64,000 nucleotides of DNA from Anaerolinea sp. (GTDB taxonomy: Bacteria > Chloroflexota > Anaerolineae > Anaerolineales > Anaerolineaceae), in the NCBI GenBank assembly GCA_013824865.1, contig PNON01000002.1, positions 1 to 64,000 on the forward strand, read 5' to 3'. Within the stretch, counting starts at the first letter, position 1. Each line of letters starts with the position of its first letter. The translations under genes and the position numbers were made by a program. The notes beneath the pieces were generated by a model. It was given only the letters and a program-made list of their open reading frames with translations, was not told where the DNA came from and did no database searches. Shown here one piece after another: positions 1 through 8,673 of the stretch.

Positions 1-19
1 CATCAAATAATTGATACCA

Positions 20-48
20 TTGTCATTTTGGCATGGATTATGTATAAT
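20..48 (+). promoter_or_regulatory. Promoter of tRNA-Val
   Basis: A near-consensus sigma-70 type promoter is visible: -35 TTGTCA at 20-25, a 17-base spacer, and a perfect -10 TATAAT at 43-48. The expected start of transcription falls a few bases before the mature tRNA 5' end at 59, as usual for a single tRNA gene. Confidence 0.8.
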
Positions 49-58
49 TCTCTCATTC

Positions 59-132
59 GGGCGGATAGCTCAGTTGGTTAGAGCACACGGTTGACATCCG
101 TGAGGTCGCAGGTTCGAGCCCTGTTTCGCCCA
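59..132 (+). tRNA. tRNA-Val (anticodon GAC)
   Basis: A full cloverleaf can be folded by eye. The 7-bp acceptor stem is GGGCGGA (59-65) with TTCGCCC (125-131). The D stem is GCTC/GAGC, the anticodon stem CACGG/CCGTG, and the loop TTGACAT has GAC at 93-95, which reads GTC (Val). The T stem is GCAGG/CCTGT with loop TTCGAGC. The discriminator is A132 and the CCA end is not encoded. The 3' half is repeated twice more directly downstream. Confidence 0.93.
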
Positions 133-360
133 CTTCCCACTTCTTGATATCGTGTCCTCACGAAGCACCCTTATTGGCTTCCAGGGATAAAAGGTCGCAG
201 GTCCCCAACAGGGGATGCTATTCGAGCCCTGTTTCGCCCACTTCCCGCTTCTTGAGATCGTATCCTCGCGCAGCACCCTTAAGGGCTTCGAGGGATAGAA
301 GGTCGCACGCCCCCAACAGGGGATGTTATTCGAGCCCTGTTTCGCCCACTTCCCACTTCT
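113..360 (+). repeat. 108-bp tandem repeat carrying copies of the tRNA-Val 3' end
   Basis: The tRNA 3' segment beginning TTCGAGCCCTG recurs at 113, 221 and 329, an exact 108-base period with about 2.3 copies. In the two downstream copies the T-arm sequence GGTCGCA is followed by a 19-base insert (202-220 and 310-328) containing a small CCCC-AACA-GGGG hairpin before TTCGAG resumes. No 5' tRNA half is present, so these are not extra tRNAs. They may be traces of repeated integration at the tRNA 3' end, or simple tandem duplication. The rest of the interval to 437 holds no gene that I can support. Confidence 0.85.
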
Positions 361-437
361 CTCCTCTTCATGAAAAATTATCTTGAAGTGGATTTCCATA
401 TTCATCCCCCGTTGTTCTATCCAAGGAATCTCCCCAT

Positions 438-1370
438 CTAGTAAATATCATCGATCCTTTCCACCCAGGCCCCTGCCTCGCTGACCGATAGACAGAAAGA
501 TTGCGATTTCAATCCTGCGCGGGTGAACTCCGCGCACATGGCATCAGCTACAGCCTGCATATCCTCCAAGCCAAAAGCGATCACCGCTGGCCCGGCGCCG
601 GAAAGTGCAGCAGCAGCGGCACCGCCCTTCCTGGCGGCGGTGATGGCTTGTTCAGCGCCTGGGATCAGCATCAAACGATAGGGTTGGTGCAATCGGTCTT
701 GCATCACCTCGCCAAGTAAAGCCAGGTCACCATCCTTTAAAGCCTGGACAACCAACGCCGTCATGCCAATATTAAAAACTGCATCCGTAAGTGGCACCTG
801 TCCCGGTAAGGCTGCCCGCGCATCATGGGTGGAGAGTTGAATGTCAGGAAGAACGACCGCGGTTTGTAGGGGCTCACCACCCACCCGTACCATCCCCAGC
901 GGATAAGTTACCAACCGGCTTCCGGTATGTCCAATAACCACCAATCCGCCATGGATCGCTGCCGCGGCATTATCCGGATGGCCTTCAATTTCCACTGCCA
1001 GTTGCAGTACGTGCTCATTCGAGAGGGGTTCTCCACACATTTCGTTTGCGCCAAGTATGCCAGCCAAAACTGCCGCAGCGCTGGATCCAAGCCCGGAGCC
1101 TAAGGGGATTTGATTTTCGCAGTGGATGGAAAGCCCGGCAGGAGGCTGGCAGCCAGTCAGGTGGAATAATCGTTGCATGGATTGCGCTATTAAGTTACTG
1201 CCATCCCTCGGAAGGGTGTCAGCACCATAGCCATTAATAACAATGCTGGTTCCTGTACCTGTGGCAGAAAATGATACTTCATTCCACAGGTCAAGTGCCA
1301 TGGCCAGGCAGTCAAACCCCGGGCCAAGATTGGCAGTCGTAGCTGGGACATGCACGATGATCTCAGACAT
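438..1370 (-). CDS. thrB: Homoserine kinase
   Basis: GHMP-family kinase that phosphorylates homoserine with ATP, the penultimate step to threonine, in the cytoplasm. The 310-residue product begins MSEIIVHVPATTANLGPGFD, the typical family N-terminus, and has the GHMP phosphate-binding loop PLGSGLGSSAA at residues 89-99. An upstream in-frame extension exists, but it would overlap thrC by over 100 bases. The ATG at 1370 follows the thrC stop by five bases and has a GGAG site inside the end of thrC. It is therefore translated from a thrC-thrB transcript, so the synthase precedes the kinase. Its partner homoserine dehydrogenase lies near 20 kb. Confidence 0.93.
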   Translation of the reverse strand: MSEIIVHVPATTANLGPGFDCLAMALDLWNEVSFSATGTGTSIVINGYGADTLPRDGSNLIAQSMQRLFHLTGCQPPAGLSIHCENQIPLGSGLGSSAAAVLAGILGANEMCGEPLSNEHVLQLAVEIEGHPDNAAAAIHGGLVVIGHTGSRLVTYPLGMVRVGGEPLQTAVVLPDIQLSTHDARAALPGQVPLTDAVFNIGMTALVVQALKDGDLALLGEVMQDRLHQPYRLMLIPGAEQAITAARKGGAAAAALSGAGPAVIAFGLEDMQAVADAMCAEFTRAGLKSQSFCLSVSEAGAWVERIDDIY

Positions 1371-1375
1371 TATTC

Positions 1376-2431
1376 TTACTCCATCTCCGCGATGGCAGAT
1401 TCGATCGCTTGGAAATCGGAAGGCAACGTTTTGGGCGCGAATCCGCGAGTCACAATCTCCGGATCTTTGAGGCCATGCCCGGTGCAAACTCCTACAATGC
1501 GTTTACCATGTGGATCGAACCGCCCGGAATCGATCTCGTGCTTCAAACCCGCCAGGCCAGCCGCAGAAGCCGGCTCCACCCAGATGCCATTGGATGCAAG
1601 CATCTTCTGCATAGCCAGGATCTCATCATCTGTCACGGCAATGATCCGTCCACGAGATTCTTCCGCGGCTTGCAAGGCTTGCTCACCGCGGGCAGGTTTG
1701 CCGATGCGGATGGCGGTCGCGATCGTTTCCGGTTTTTCCACCGGATGCCCCAGCACCAATGGTGCTGATCCTGCTGCCTGCACCCCCAGGATCTGCGGCA
1801 AACCGGTTGATTTGATCGCATGATATTGTTTGAAGCCCATCCAGTAGGCAGTAATGTTGCCTGCGTTGCCCACTGGCAGGCACAGCCAGTCCGGCGCGGA
1901 TCCCAGGGTCTCACAGATTTCGAAGGCAGCCGTTTTCTGCCCTTCCAGGCGATAGGGGTTGAGCGAATTGACCAGCGCGATTGGATGTTTTTCCGTCAGT
2001 TCCACCACCAGGTTCAGCGCGTCATCAAAAGAACCCTGGATCTGCAGCACATCAGCGCCATAGGCGATTGCACCGGCCAGTTTACCAGCCGCCACATTGC
2101 CTTCAGGGATGAGCACAATACAGCGCATGCCAGCCCGGGCAGCATATGCTGCGGCAGAAGCTGCTGTATTGCCGGTGGACGCGCACATGACAGTCTTCAC
2201 GCCACGCCCGGCAGCTTCGCTGATCGCCACGGTCATACCTCGGTCTTTGAACGAGCCGGTCGGGTTCAACCCTTCAAACTTTACCAGCAGCTCAAAACCG
2301 CCACCCAGTTTATCTGCCAGCGCCGGCACAGGGATGAGCGGAGTATCCCCCTCAAGCAAGGTCACAGTGGATGTGTGAGGGGGAATGTCGAGCAGGGATC
2401 TGTATTGTTGGATGACACCGGGATAAGACAT
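1376..2431 (-). CDS. thrC: Threonine synthase
   Basis: PLP-dependent fold-type II enzyme that converts O-phosphohomoserine to threonine and phosphate. The 351-residue protein has the Schiff-base lysine motif GLNPTGSFKDRGM (Lys62) and the glycine-rich phosphate loop around STGNTAASAA. This is the short bacterial form, without the N-terminal extension of the yeast and E. coli type. The start ATG at 2431 has GAGG six bases upstream. It is first in a two-gene operon with thrB. No attenuator, T-box or other leader was recognised in the roughly 190 bases before it. Confidence 0.95.
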   Translation of the reverse strand: MSYPGVIQQYRSLLDIPPHTSTVTLLEGDTPLIPVPALADKLGGGFELLVKFEGLNPTGSFKDRGMTVAISEAAGRGVKTVMCASTGNTAASAAAYAARAGMRCIVLIPEGNVAAGKLAGAIAYGADVLQIQGSFDDALNLVVELTEKHPIALVNSLNPYRLEGQKTAAFEICETLGSAPDWLCLPVGNAGNITAYWMGFKQYHAIKSTGLPQILGVQAAGSAPLVLGHPVEKPETIATAIRIGKPARGEQALQAAEESRGRIIAVTDDEILAMQKMLASNGIWVEPASAAGLAGLKHEIDSGRFDPHGKRIVGVCTGHGLKDPEIVTRGFAPKTLPSDFQAIESAIAEME

Positions 2432-2581
2432 GGAGGACCTCGTTGTTAGGTAATCTAAATCGATTATAGGCTGAATACCGCATTAATCAAGTTTAGCTGA
2501 TATTTCCAATGGATCGCTTTTACTTTACAAGGAAAGCAACTATCCAGATTCCGTTAATCTCACCTCCCATCAAGGCATTGC

Positions 2582-2610
2582 TTGACCAGCCCTCCTTCCT
2601 GTGCTATCCT
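2582..2610 (+). promoter_or_regulatory. Promoter of the LysM lipoprotein gene
   Basis: A -35 TTGACC at 2582-2587 and a -10 TATCCT at 2605-2610 are 17 bases apart. They are followed by a short leader and an AGGAG ribosome site (2636-2640) ahead of the ATG at 2646. It likely drives both the lipoprotein and the Nudix gene. Confidence 0.55.
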
Positions 2611-2645
2611 CTTGAAAGATAAGTTATCCACCTCCAGGAGCAGCT

Positions 2646-3311
2646 ATGAAATATCGAACGATGCTTGTATGTGTGACCTGTCTCTTCGCCATCCTTGCTC
2701 TATCCGCCTGCAGGCGGCCAGCTTCCATCCGCCCGGGTACCATCCCGGACACTTCATCCGAAGGGTTGCCGTCTGGTAACCCCGCCCCGGGTTTGATCAG
2801 CGCCACCCAGACAGCCAATGCCCTGCCCACGCCCACATTAGAGAGTATTCCGACTGAGACCCTGATTGTGGCAGCGCCGGGGAGTGAGGTAACGCCAGTG
2901 GATATCGTCTCGACCATCACACCCAACATACCTGCCCCCACACTGGATGTAATCATCATCCCGACCCTGCCCCGACCGGCCACATACACTATGCAGCCGG
3001 GAGAAAATCCCTACTGCATCGCCCGCCGTTTCAACGTGGATATCGGCGAGCTACTCAGCATCAACAACCTGACCACTGAAAGTTTACCTGAACCCGGCAC
3101 ATTGATAAAAATCCCCAACACTGGCCATCTTTGGTCATCAGGTGTCCGCGCTTTGCAGCCTCATCCAACCCAGTACCCTGTTCGGGTGGGTGACACCATA
3201 ACAGGTATTGCCTGTTTGTTCGGAGATGTCAGCCCCGAAGCCATCATCGCCATTAACCAATTCAACATGCCAGTGACCCTTGAAGGCGGCATGGTCATCA
3301 TGATCCCGTAG
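2646..3311 (+). CDS. Lipoprotein with two LysM domains
   Basis: The 221-residue product starts with a lipoprotein signal peptide (lipobox LSAC, lipidated Cys22). A Pro/Thr-rich linker follows to about residue 110. Two LysM domains then sit at about 114-158 (YTMQPGENPYCIARRF...) and 177-221. LysM domains bind N-acetylglucosamine polymers such as peptidoglycan, so the protein is predicted to be anchored in the membrane and contact the wall. No enzymatic domain is visible. It lies 13 bases upstream of the Nudix gene and is probably co-transcribed with it, though a functional link is not obvious. Confidence 0.85.
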   Translation: MKYRTMLVCVTCLFAILALSACRRPASIRPGTIPDTSSEGLPSGNPAPGLISATQTANALPTPTLESIPTETLIVAAPGSEVTPVDIVSTITPNIPAPTLDVIIIPTLPRPATYTMQPGENPYCIARRFNVDIGELLSINNLTTESLPEPGTLIKIPNTGHLWSSGVRALQPHPTQYPVRVGDTITGIACLFGDVSPEAIIAINQFNMPVTLEGGMVIMIP

Positions 3312-3324
3312 GTCATACCTCTGT

Positions 3325-3873
3325 ATGAAAAACGATAAAGTTCGGAAATTCAAAACGCTAAAGTCTGAGATCGAGTACCAGGGACGCGCTTTCAGCGTGC
3401 GCCAGGATACGCTGGAACTGCCAGATGGCCGGAAGACAGTCTATGACATCATCGACCATCCCGGGGCAGTGACGATCATCCCGGTGGATGACGCCGGCAA
3501 TATCTACTTCATCAGGCAATTTCGTCCGGCCACTGGCGAGATCCTGCTGGAGCTGCCCGCCGGTACTCTGGAAAAAGACGAAGACCCGCAGGAATGCGCT
3601 GCCCGCGAGATCCAGGAGGAAACTGGCATGGCAGCCCGCAAGTTCATCCGATTGGGCGCTCTATGGCTGGCGCCCGGCTATTCCAGCGAATACCTGCATT
3701 TCTACCTGGCAACGGACCTCTACGAATCGCCCCTGCAAGCGGACGATGACGAGTATATCTCGGTGGAAAAGCTAGCCTATAAGCAAGCTGTGGACATGGC
3801 GAAAGCCGGGGAGATAAGAGATGGCAAGAGCCTGGCTGGACTGCTCTTGCTGGATGGCTGGCTGCCAAATTAG
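3325..3873 (+). CDS. Nudix hydrolase, ADP-ribose pyrophosphatase type
   Basis: The 182-residue cytoplasmic enzyme carries a complete Nudix box at residues 80-102 (G-x5-E-x7-REIQEETGM), the Mg-binding catalytic helix that cleaves nucleoside diphosphate derivatives. The N-terminal strand and the RQFRPATGEILLELPAG segment resemble ADP-ribose pyrophosphatases of the NudF/YffH group, so ADP-ribose or a related sugar nucleotide is the most likely substrate. The substrate is inferred from similarity only. The last four bases overlap the end of the convergent MscS gene. Confidence 0.9.
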   Translation: MKNDKVRKFKTLKSEIEYQGRAFSVRQDTLELPDGRKTVYDIIDHPGAVTIIPVDDAGNIYFIRQFRPATGEILLELPAGTLEKDEDPQECAAREIQEETGMAARKFIRLGALWLAPGYSSEYLHFYLATDLYESPLQADDDEYISVEKLAYKQAVDMAKAGEIRDGKSLAGLLLLDGWLPN

Positions 3874-4685
3874 TCGATCAGCCTGATCCCTTCCTCTTTC
3901 ATCCGTTCCTGGATCTGCTTGATCAACCGCAGTTTCACATCCGCCCCCTGCCCCAGCACAGCCCGGGCAATGATGTTTAATTCCACCTTGGTGGTTGCCA
4001 GATCCGCGGTCGATATGACCTGCCAGGGGTCAATCAGATCCTTTTGACCATTGTAGATTTCATCGCCGAGCGTTTTCAGGGTATCAATGCAGCGATCCAG
4101 ATCCACTGTTGCTACGTGCAGCGAAATGTTGACCGTGGAGAATTTGCCGCGACTGAAATTGCGGATGATGCGTATCTCCCCATTCGGGATGGTGAATTCT
4201 TCGCCAGTCGGCGCGCGCAGGATGGTGGTGGTCAGGTTCACTTGCTCGATGACACCCTGAATTGGGTTGCCAACGATCTCAAATTCCACCTTCTCCCCAA
4301 TATCAAATGTGTCGCTGAACAGGAAGCCCATTCCAGCCAGCAGGTCGCTGACCAGTGGCTTGGCGCTTAACCCGAACGCCGCGCTGAATAAACCAAGGAT
4401 CCAGATCAGGGTGCTGGTTGGGATGAACATCGCCAGGGAAGCCGTGATCGCAACGACGAAAGTCAGGAAGGTGATCAGGCTGCCGATAAGGACCTGCAGC
4501 TTGTGTGCCCGTTCTGGCGAGGTTATCCGTCCGCGTCTGGCAAACTTACTCAGGTTTATGATTCGCCTAACCAGCCTCCTCAACAGCCATGAAATCAGCC
4601 AGGCCAATACGAAAAAACCGGCGATCCACAATAAGTTGGTGGTTCCGGGGAGGTTGACTTGCAGGGTGGATGGAGTGGTGATCAT
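3870..4685 (-). CDS. Small-conductance mechanosensitive channel (MscS family)
   Basis: The 271-residue membrane protein has about three N-terminal hydrophobic segments (residues about 15-35, 68-90, 93-110). A pore-lining Gly/Ala-rich helix (FGLSAKPLVSDLLAGMGFLF) follows, then the MscS beta domain with GEKVEFEIVG and the C-terminal alpha/beta domain. This matches MscS, which opens on osmotic downshock. The N-terminal region is short, as in the minimal MscS type. It is convergent with the Nudix gene, with a 4-base overlap of coding ends. Confidence 0.9.
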   Translation of the reverse strand: MITTPSTLQVNLPGTTNLLWIAGFFVLAWLISWLLRRLVRRIINLSKFARRGRITSPERAHKLQVLIGSLITFLTFVVAITASLAMFIPTSTLIWILGLFSAAFGLSAKPLVSDLLAGMGFLFSDTFDIGEKVEFEIVGNPIQGVIEQVNLTTTILRAPTGEEFTIPNGEIRIIRNFSRGKFSTVNISLHVATVDLDRCIDTLKTLGDEIYNGQKDLIDPWQVISTADLATTKVELNIIARAVLGQGADVKLRLIKQIQERMKEEGIRLID

Positions 4686-4740
4686 TTTTTATAATGGCAC
4701 AAAAATGCGCCTATAAGTTAATAATGATAGGAAACCCCGA

Positions 4741-5451
4741 TTAAATAACTTTCAACAGTTGGAGGATATAAACCAACAATGGGGTGGTAAATAATGCCGG
4801 GATGAAACTGCCCACGCGGATCTTGGCAAGATTAAGTACGCCGCTGATGCCAACAGCCATCAGCACCAGCCCGCCGACCGCAGTCATTTCGCTGAGCATG
4901 ACCCCGGTGGTCAGCGGTTTCAGTTGCACGGCCAGCATCGTGATAACCCCTTGGTATGCCAACACCGGCAGTGCCGAGAAGGAGACCCCCACGCCCATGG
5001 TGGATGCAAATGACAAGGCAATAAATCCATCCAGGATGGATTTGATGATGAGCATCTGGTGGTCGCTGTATAGGCCGCCTTGAATTGAACCCAGGATGGC
5101 CATTGGGCCGGAACAGAACAGGATGGAGGCTGCCAGGAAGCCGCGCAGGAATTTCTCCTGCCCGCCATCTTCTCGCTGCGGTATAAAACGCTGCTCCAAC
5201 CAGGCACCCAGGTTCGAGAAGCCCTCTTCGATCTTCCACCACTCGCCCAGCAGCGCGCCGATGAGCAGCCCGCCCAGCGGGATGATGGAATTGGTGGTCT
5301 CAAGGAACATCTTGATACCAATGGCGATGACGAACAGCCCCATACCGGAGATGACCGTATTCTTCACCCGGTCGGGCAGGCGGCTGCCGAGCACCAGCCC
5401 CAGCGCTCCGCCGATGATAATGGCAATGACATTGATCCAGGTTCCTAACAT
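4741..5451 (-). CDS. DUF554 family integral membrane protein
   Basis: The 236-residue protein is mostly hydrophobic with about six to seven predicted membrane helices. It starts MLGTWINVIAIIIGGALGLV and contains the SGMGLFVIAIGIKM and GFLAASILFCSGPMAILGS segments typical of DUF554 (YdfK-like) proteins. The family's function is not established; transport has been proposed. It is 55 bases upstream of the MscS gene on the same strand and may be co-transcribed with it. No clear ribosome site precedes the ATG, and a weak -10 (TAAAAT) lies nine bases upstream. Confidence 0.85.
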   Translation of the reverse strand: MLGTWINVIAIIIGGALGLVLGSRLPDRVKNTVISGMGLFVIAIGIKMFLETTNSIIPLGGLLIGALLGEWWKIEEGFSNLGAWLEQRFIPQREDGGQEKFLRGFLAASILFCSGPMAILGSIQGGLYSDHQMLIIKSILDGFIALSFASTMGVGVSFSALPVLAYQGVITMLAVQLKPLTTGVMLSEMTAVGGLVLMAVGISGVLNLAKIRVGSFIPALFTTPLLVYILQLLKVI

Positions 5452-5777
5452 AATCGTATCATTTTACTGTAAGAATGGGTTTCTATGCAGGGGAGGTTCC
5501 ACTTGTCAGGTTTGCAAGGAACATAAAGGGGGTCTTTCCCAACCCTGATAATTTAAGATCGCCACGCCGCTGCGCGGCTACCCTACGGGCATGATATCGC
5601 GATGACAATAACGGGTCGACACACGCCCACAGGGTACTACGTGAGGTCGACCCCTACCAGATAATTCGATGTTGCTGGGATGTCCTTGCGAGGGAGCGCT
5701 CTGAGCTTGTCGAAGGGTTGCGACCGAAGCAATCTTATGCATGTTCTGTTTTTGAGATCGTCATGCGCTGACATTTG
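5452..5777. repeat. Intergenic region with dispersed palindromic repeat fragments
   Basis: No gene is supported here. The stretch holds fragments of repeat families seen elsewhere in the window: GATCGCCACGCC...TCGCGATGACA (also near 34.08 kb, opposite orientation), a GGTCGAC...GTCGACCCC inverted pair around 5615-5655, and CTGAGCTTGTCGAAGGG at about 5700, related to the segment inside the next ORF at about 6345. Confidence 0.5.
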
Positions 5778-6683
5778 CTACCGACTCATCCGATCCATGA
5801 ATTCCATGCGCTCATGGGCAAGGTTGGGCTTATCCACCTTCTTTTTGTGCGGATTGGGACCCACCACCACTTCCACAAACTGTGGGCGGGATTTGCGCGG
5901 ACCAGGCTGCCCGGGCAGCCGGTCGGTATTGCGCTGCTTGCACGCCCGGCGGTAGGCCTCGCCGTACAGCTCCAGGGTGCGGGTCACCATCCACATGAGC
6001 AGCAGGGACGCAGTCGGCTGCATCCAATATTCTGAATACTGCGGCGGCAGGTAGATGGTGAGGGTGCCATCCTGCTGGTGGAAGGAGAGCGTTTTAGTGG
6101 AAAGCGCTTTTTCGTAATCCAACCCGCTGCGCTCGCCCAGGTGGCGGGTGAGGGCGAAGATGACCTGCTCCAGCACGCCACTATCTGACCATTCGTGGTA
6201 GCGGCGGAAGAGAGTAATGTAGGAGGGGTACTCGGGCGGGATATCCGCCCAGGTGAGTGCATTGCGGATGTAGAAGAGGATGCCGTTCAGCACCTTGCGC
6301 GCATTTGCAGCCGGCCGACCGTGCTTCGCGTTTCGGGCATCGAGTTCTGAGCCTGTCGAAGAATCGAGGGGCGGGTAGGTGGGCGTTTCCCGATCCCTGA
6401 GTTTATCGATTTCGAAGCATCCCTGTGGGAAGGGTCGAAGGACACCCACCGCCTGCCGCGGAGTGTTCATAGCAGGCAGCAAGGGTGCCACCAGCGCCCA
6501 CTGCTCGTCGGTCAGTTCGTCCATGCTCGGGATGCCCCCAGCCCCCACCCTGCCCTCCCCCAAATGGTAGGCCGCATTTGGATGAGGGTTATAGGAGGAG
6601 GTCTTCATATATTTCTTAAAGGCTTTCAATCGCTCACGGCGCGGGTTTTTCGTGCCTTTAAATTTTTCTGATTGGATGGACAT
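5778..6683 (-). CDS. Transposase-derived protein with IS5-type N-terminal domain
   Basis: The 301-residue product begins at an ATG with a good ribosome site (AAAGGTG, 6 bases). Residues about 54-70 (MDELTDEQWALVAPLLP) and about 127-185 (ARKVLNGILFYIRNALTW, then the LFRRYHEWSDSGVLEQ segment) match the DNA-binding N-terminal domain of IS5-group transposases (DUF4096). No DDE catalytic domain follows. The C-terminus is a short basic region rich in Arg and Lys. A foreign-looking insert at residues about 85-120 (PQGCFEIDKLRDRETP) corresponds to a dispersed repeat inserted in frame. It may be a domesticated or decaying transposase; its function is unknown. Confidence 0.55.
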   Translation of the reverse strand: MSIQSEKFKGTKNPRRERLKAFKKYMKTSSYNPHPNAAYHLGEGRVGAGGIPSMDELTDEQWALVAPLLPAMNTPRQAVGVLRPFPQGCFEIDKLRDRETPTYPPLDSSTGSELDARNAKHGRPAANARKVLNGILFYIRNALTWADIPPEYPSYITLFRRYHEWSDSGVLEQVIFALTRHLGERSGLDYEKALSTKTLSFHQQDGTLTIYLPPQYSEYWMQPTASLLLMWMVTRTLELYGEAYRRACKQRNTDRLPGQPGPRKSRPQFVEVVVGPNPHKKKVDKPNLAHERMEFMDRMSR

Positions 6684-6788
6684 TTTTTCACCTTTCGTAT
6701 ATTTGGGCGAGCGGGTGGGCGAGCGGCCCGCTCGCCCCTACGAATGACATATCACTAATCACTTATCACTAATTTCTACTCACCGGAT

Positions 6789-7040
6789 TTTTGTCCTGCC
6801 TGCACCCCGACTACGTCGGATCGCATCCCTACTTCGCTGGGACGATGTCGGGACTGCATTCCTCACTTCGTTCGTCATTTGTCCAATAGCACATTTGGAC
6901 TTTCGTAATGAAATGCTGTGTATCTTGAAAATTTCTGATCTCTTTTTAGATTATATGTTCTATAATCATTATAAGCACAAAAACGGGGTTGTCTAGCTGT
7001 CATTAATGACAGGTAGGGACAGGAAACAAAAAAGACAAAT
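6789..7040 (+). repeat. About 250-bp repeat, copy B, ending in a 16-bp palindrome
   Basis: This segment matches 24352-24610 over most of its length. Shared blocks include CTTCGTTCGTCATTTGT, the run TTTCTGATCTCTTTTTAGATTATATGTTCTATAAT and the perfect palindrome CTGTCATTAATGACAG (6997-7012), followed by an A-rich stretch. At the other locus it immediately precedes a DinD-like gene; here no such gene follows. The ORF that can be read through it is not credible as a protein. Confidence 0.85.
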
Positions 7041-7189
7041 AAAACAAAGGGGAAAAAAGGGGAAAGTAATGAGTGAGAAGTGGATAAGATTTCGGCAGGC
7101 TGGTGGACAGACGCTGTAGAAGCCACAGGATTATACAGGGCTTTGCATAAAAGGCGAATAACGCCAAATACTAGCACCCTGAGCAAGGT

Positions 7190-7330
7190 GAAGTGGATCT
7201 AAGCCCAAGACAGGGATTCTTCGCTCCGCTCAGAATGACAGGCAAAAGAGGATGGGCGGTGTCAAGCTGTCATTAATGACAGGTGGGCATGGTAACAAAA
7301 AAGACAATTCGGAACAAAATACCCTAAAGG
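7190..7330 (+). repeat. Second palindrome and REP-like repeat downstream of the mrr gene
   Basis: The stretch between the ATT-rich repeat and the mrr gene holds a REP-like GGATTCTTCGCTCCGCTCAG segment (about 7214) and a second exact copy of CTGTCATTAATGACAG at 7267-7282. That copy is followed by GTGGGCATGG and an A-rich tail resembling the flank at 25549. No gene was found between 6684 and 7433. Confidence 0.75.
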
Positions 7331-7433
7331 TTTTGGAGACATTTAGGGTTAAGATAACGGCCCTTTGAGCCGAAGAGCCACAAAATATATCTTCAACCAT
7401 TAAAATCGATTAATCAAAATATAACCTGAGCCA

Positions 7434-8642
7434 TTAAGCATTGCCTTCTTCTAAGGCCTCAGTATCGCTAATAAATTCCTCAAGCTTACCCCCATCATAT
7501 TCGAAGAATTCAATGGTCCTTTTAGTAATCCCTATTTCGTATTCCATTAACAAATCTACTAATTTCTCCCCGTCAATGAGTGTGATAGGGGCTCCTCGGG
7601 GATCCAACGCGGCAGTTATTGTACCTTTCGCAAATTTCCCAGTAGTAATAATGGTTCCCCGAATTGCATTAAACATGGGCAAGACACCACGTAATTGATC
7701 CAATACTGGGCGTATAACACTTGCAGAATGTCTTTTCACTTGTACAACTTCTTTGACTGAACTAATACCCAATTCAATATCACCTATTACATCCACTCCT
7801 TTATCATTGCTTGGGGTAGTCACAATAACATTGCTGTATCCCATTTCTTCAAGTAATGATTTTATGACATGCTCAAATTTGATTGGGTTCATCCCAGTCA
7901 AAGTATCAAATAATTGTTTTCTTGCTTCCTGGCTTAATCCTGTGGTAATTTTTTGTAACTGACTTTGCTTGGTTGAAACAGCTCTACCAATAACAAGATG
8001 GGAGTATTTCTGAAGATACTCAATGCCACTATCAGTTAATTCATAAAAAACACCTCTCCGTAAAATCAAACCGCGATCAAGTAAATTCTTTATTCTGTCA
8101 TAAAGTGAAACAGATTGAACAAATTTTGATTGATAATTTGTGAATGTATCACAGAACAACGAATAATCCGGAAGGATCTCATTTTTACGACCAGGGTTAT
8201 GTTCACTCAATATTTGTAAGGTATTTAAAATACCTTCACCTTTATCAATGAAAGCAGTTATTTCACCCAAATTATTGTTTAGAAATTCTTTACCTTGCTC
8301 GGTGATTTCCAATAAACCGTTTGGATTTTCTAAAATAAGATCATGATTCTTAATAAAGTACCAACATCCTCTAGTATGTCGTGGGTTGACTATATAGTTT
8401 GAATTTCTCCAGATTTTCATTGCAAGAGTTTGCTCGACCCCTTTTAATCGCATAGGAATCCAAACATTTGGATCTGACCAATCAACAACTTCCTGAGGAT
8501 TCCCGATTTGGTCAGTAATTCTGTTAACCATCAACCGATAAGTTTGATAATTTTCTCCATCCATGACGCGAAGAAATGCCATTACCTGTTTATTTGTTGG
8601 TAAATTTGGTGTTAAAGTAAGCCGGGAGTCCATGTTTGGCAT
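7434..8642 (-). CDS. mrr: Mrr-type restriction endonuclease with N-terminal winged-helix region
   Basis: The 402-residue product has a C-terminal Mrr catalytic domain from about residue 250: FEHVIKSLLEEMGY, then TPSNDKGVDVIGDIELG (the catalytic Asp) and VVQVKRHSASV (the QxK of the PD-(D/E)xK fold). This is the nuclease fold of type IV enzymes that cut modified DNA. The first 240 residues are helical and likely contain winged-helix modules (YELTDSGIEYLQKY). The ATG at 8642 has an AGGAG site. It is the last gene of the defence island, 31 bases after hsdR. The AT-rich composition differs from the neighbouring housekeeping genes and suggests transfer. Confidence 0.85.
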   Translation of the reverse strand: MPNMDSRLTLTPNLPTNKQVMAFLRVMDGENYQTYRLMVNRITDQIGNPQEVVDWSDPNVWIPMRLKGVEQTLAMKIWRNSNYIVNPRHTRGCWYFIKNHDLILENPNGLLEITEQGKEFLNNNLGEITAFIDKGEGILNTLQILSEHNPGRKNEILPDYSLFCDTFTNYQSKFVQSVSLYDRIKNLLDRGLILRRGVFYELTDSGIEYLQKYSHLVIGRAVSTKQSQLQKITTGLSQEARKQLFDTLTGMNPIKFEHVIKSLLEEMGYSNVIVTTPSNDKGVDVIGDIELGISSVKEVVQVKRHSASVIRPVLDQLRGVLPMFNAIRGTIITTGKFAKGTITAALDPRGAPITLIDGEKLVDLLMEYEIGITKRTIEFFEYDGGKLEEFISDTEALEEGNA

Positions 8643-8673
8643 ATTATTCTCCTAAATTGAAATTCAAAAATTC

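Noticed and set aside
70..405. 111-residue minus-strand ORF with a 36-residue repeat
   Set aside because: It is antisense to tRNA-Val and its tandem 3'-half repeats. The repeat period (108) is a multiple of three, which keeps the frame open by chance.
1820..2449. 209-residue plus-strand ORF
   Set aside because: It is antisense to thrC, which is full-length with the PLP lysine motif.
6875..7186. 103-residue minus-strand ORF
   Set aside because: It spans the repeated non-coding element (also at 24.4-24.6 kb) and its palindrome. There is no ribosome site and no domain.
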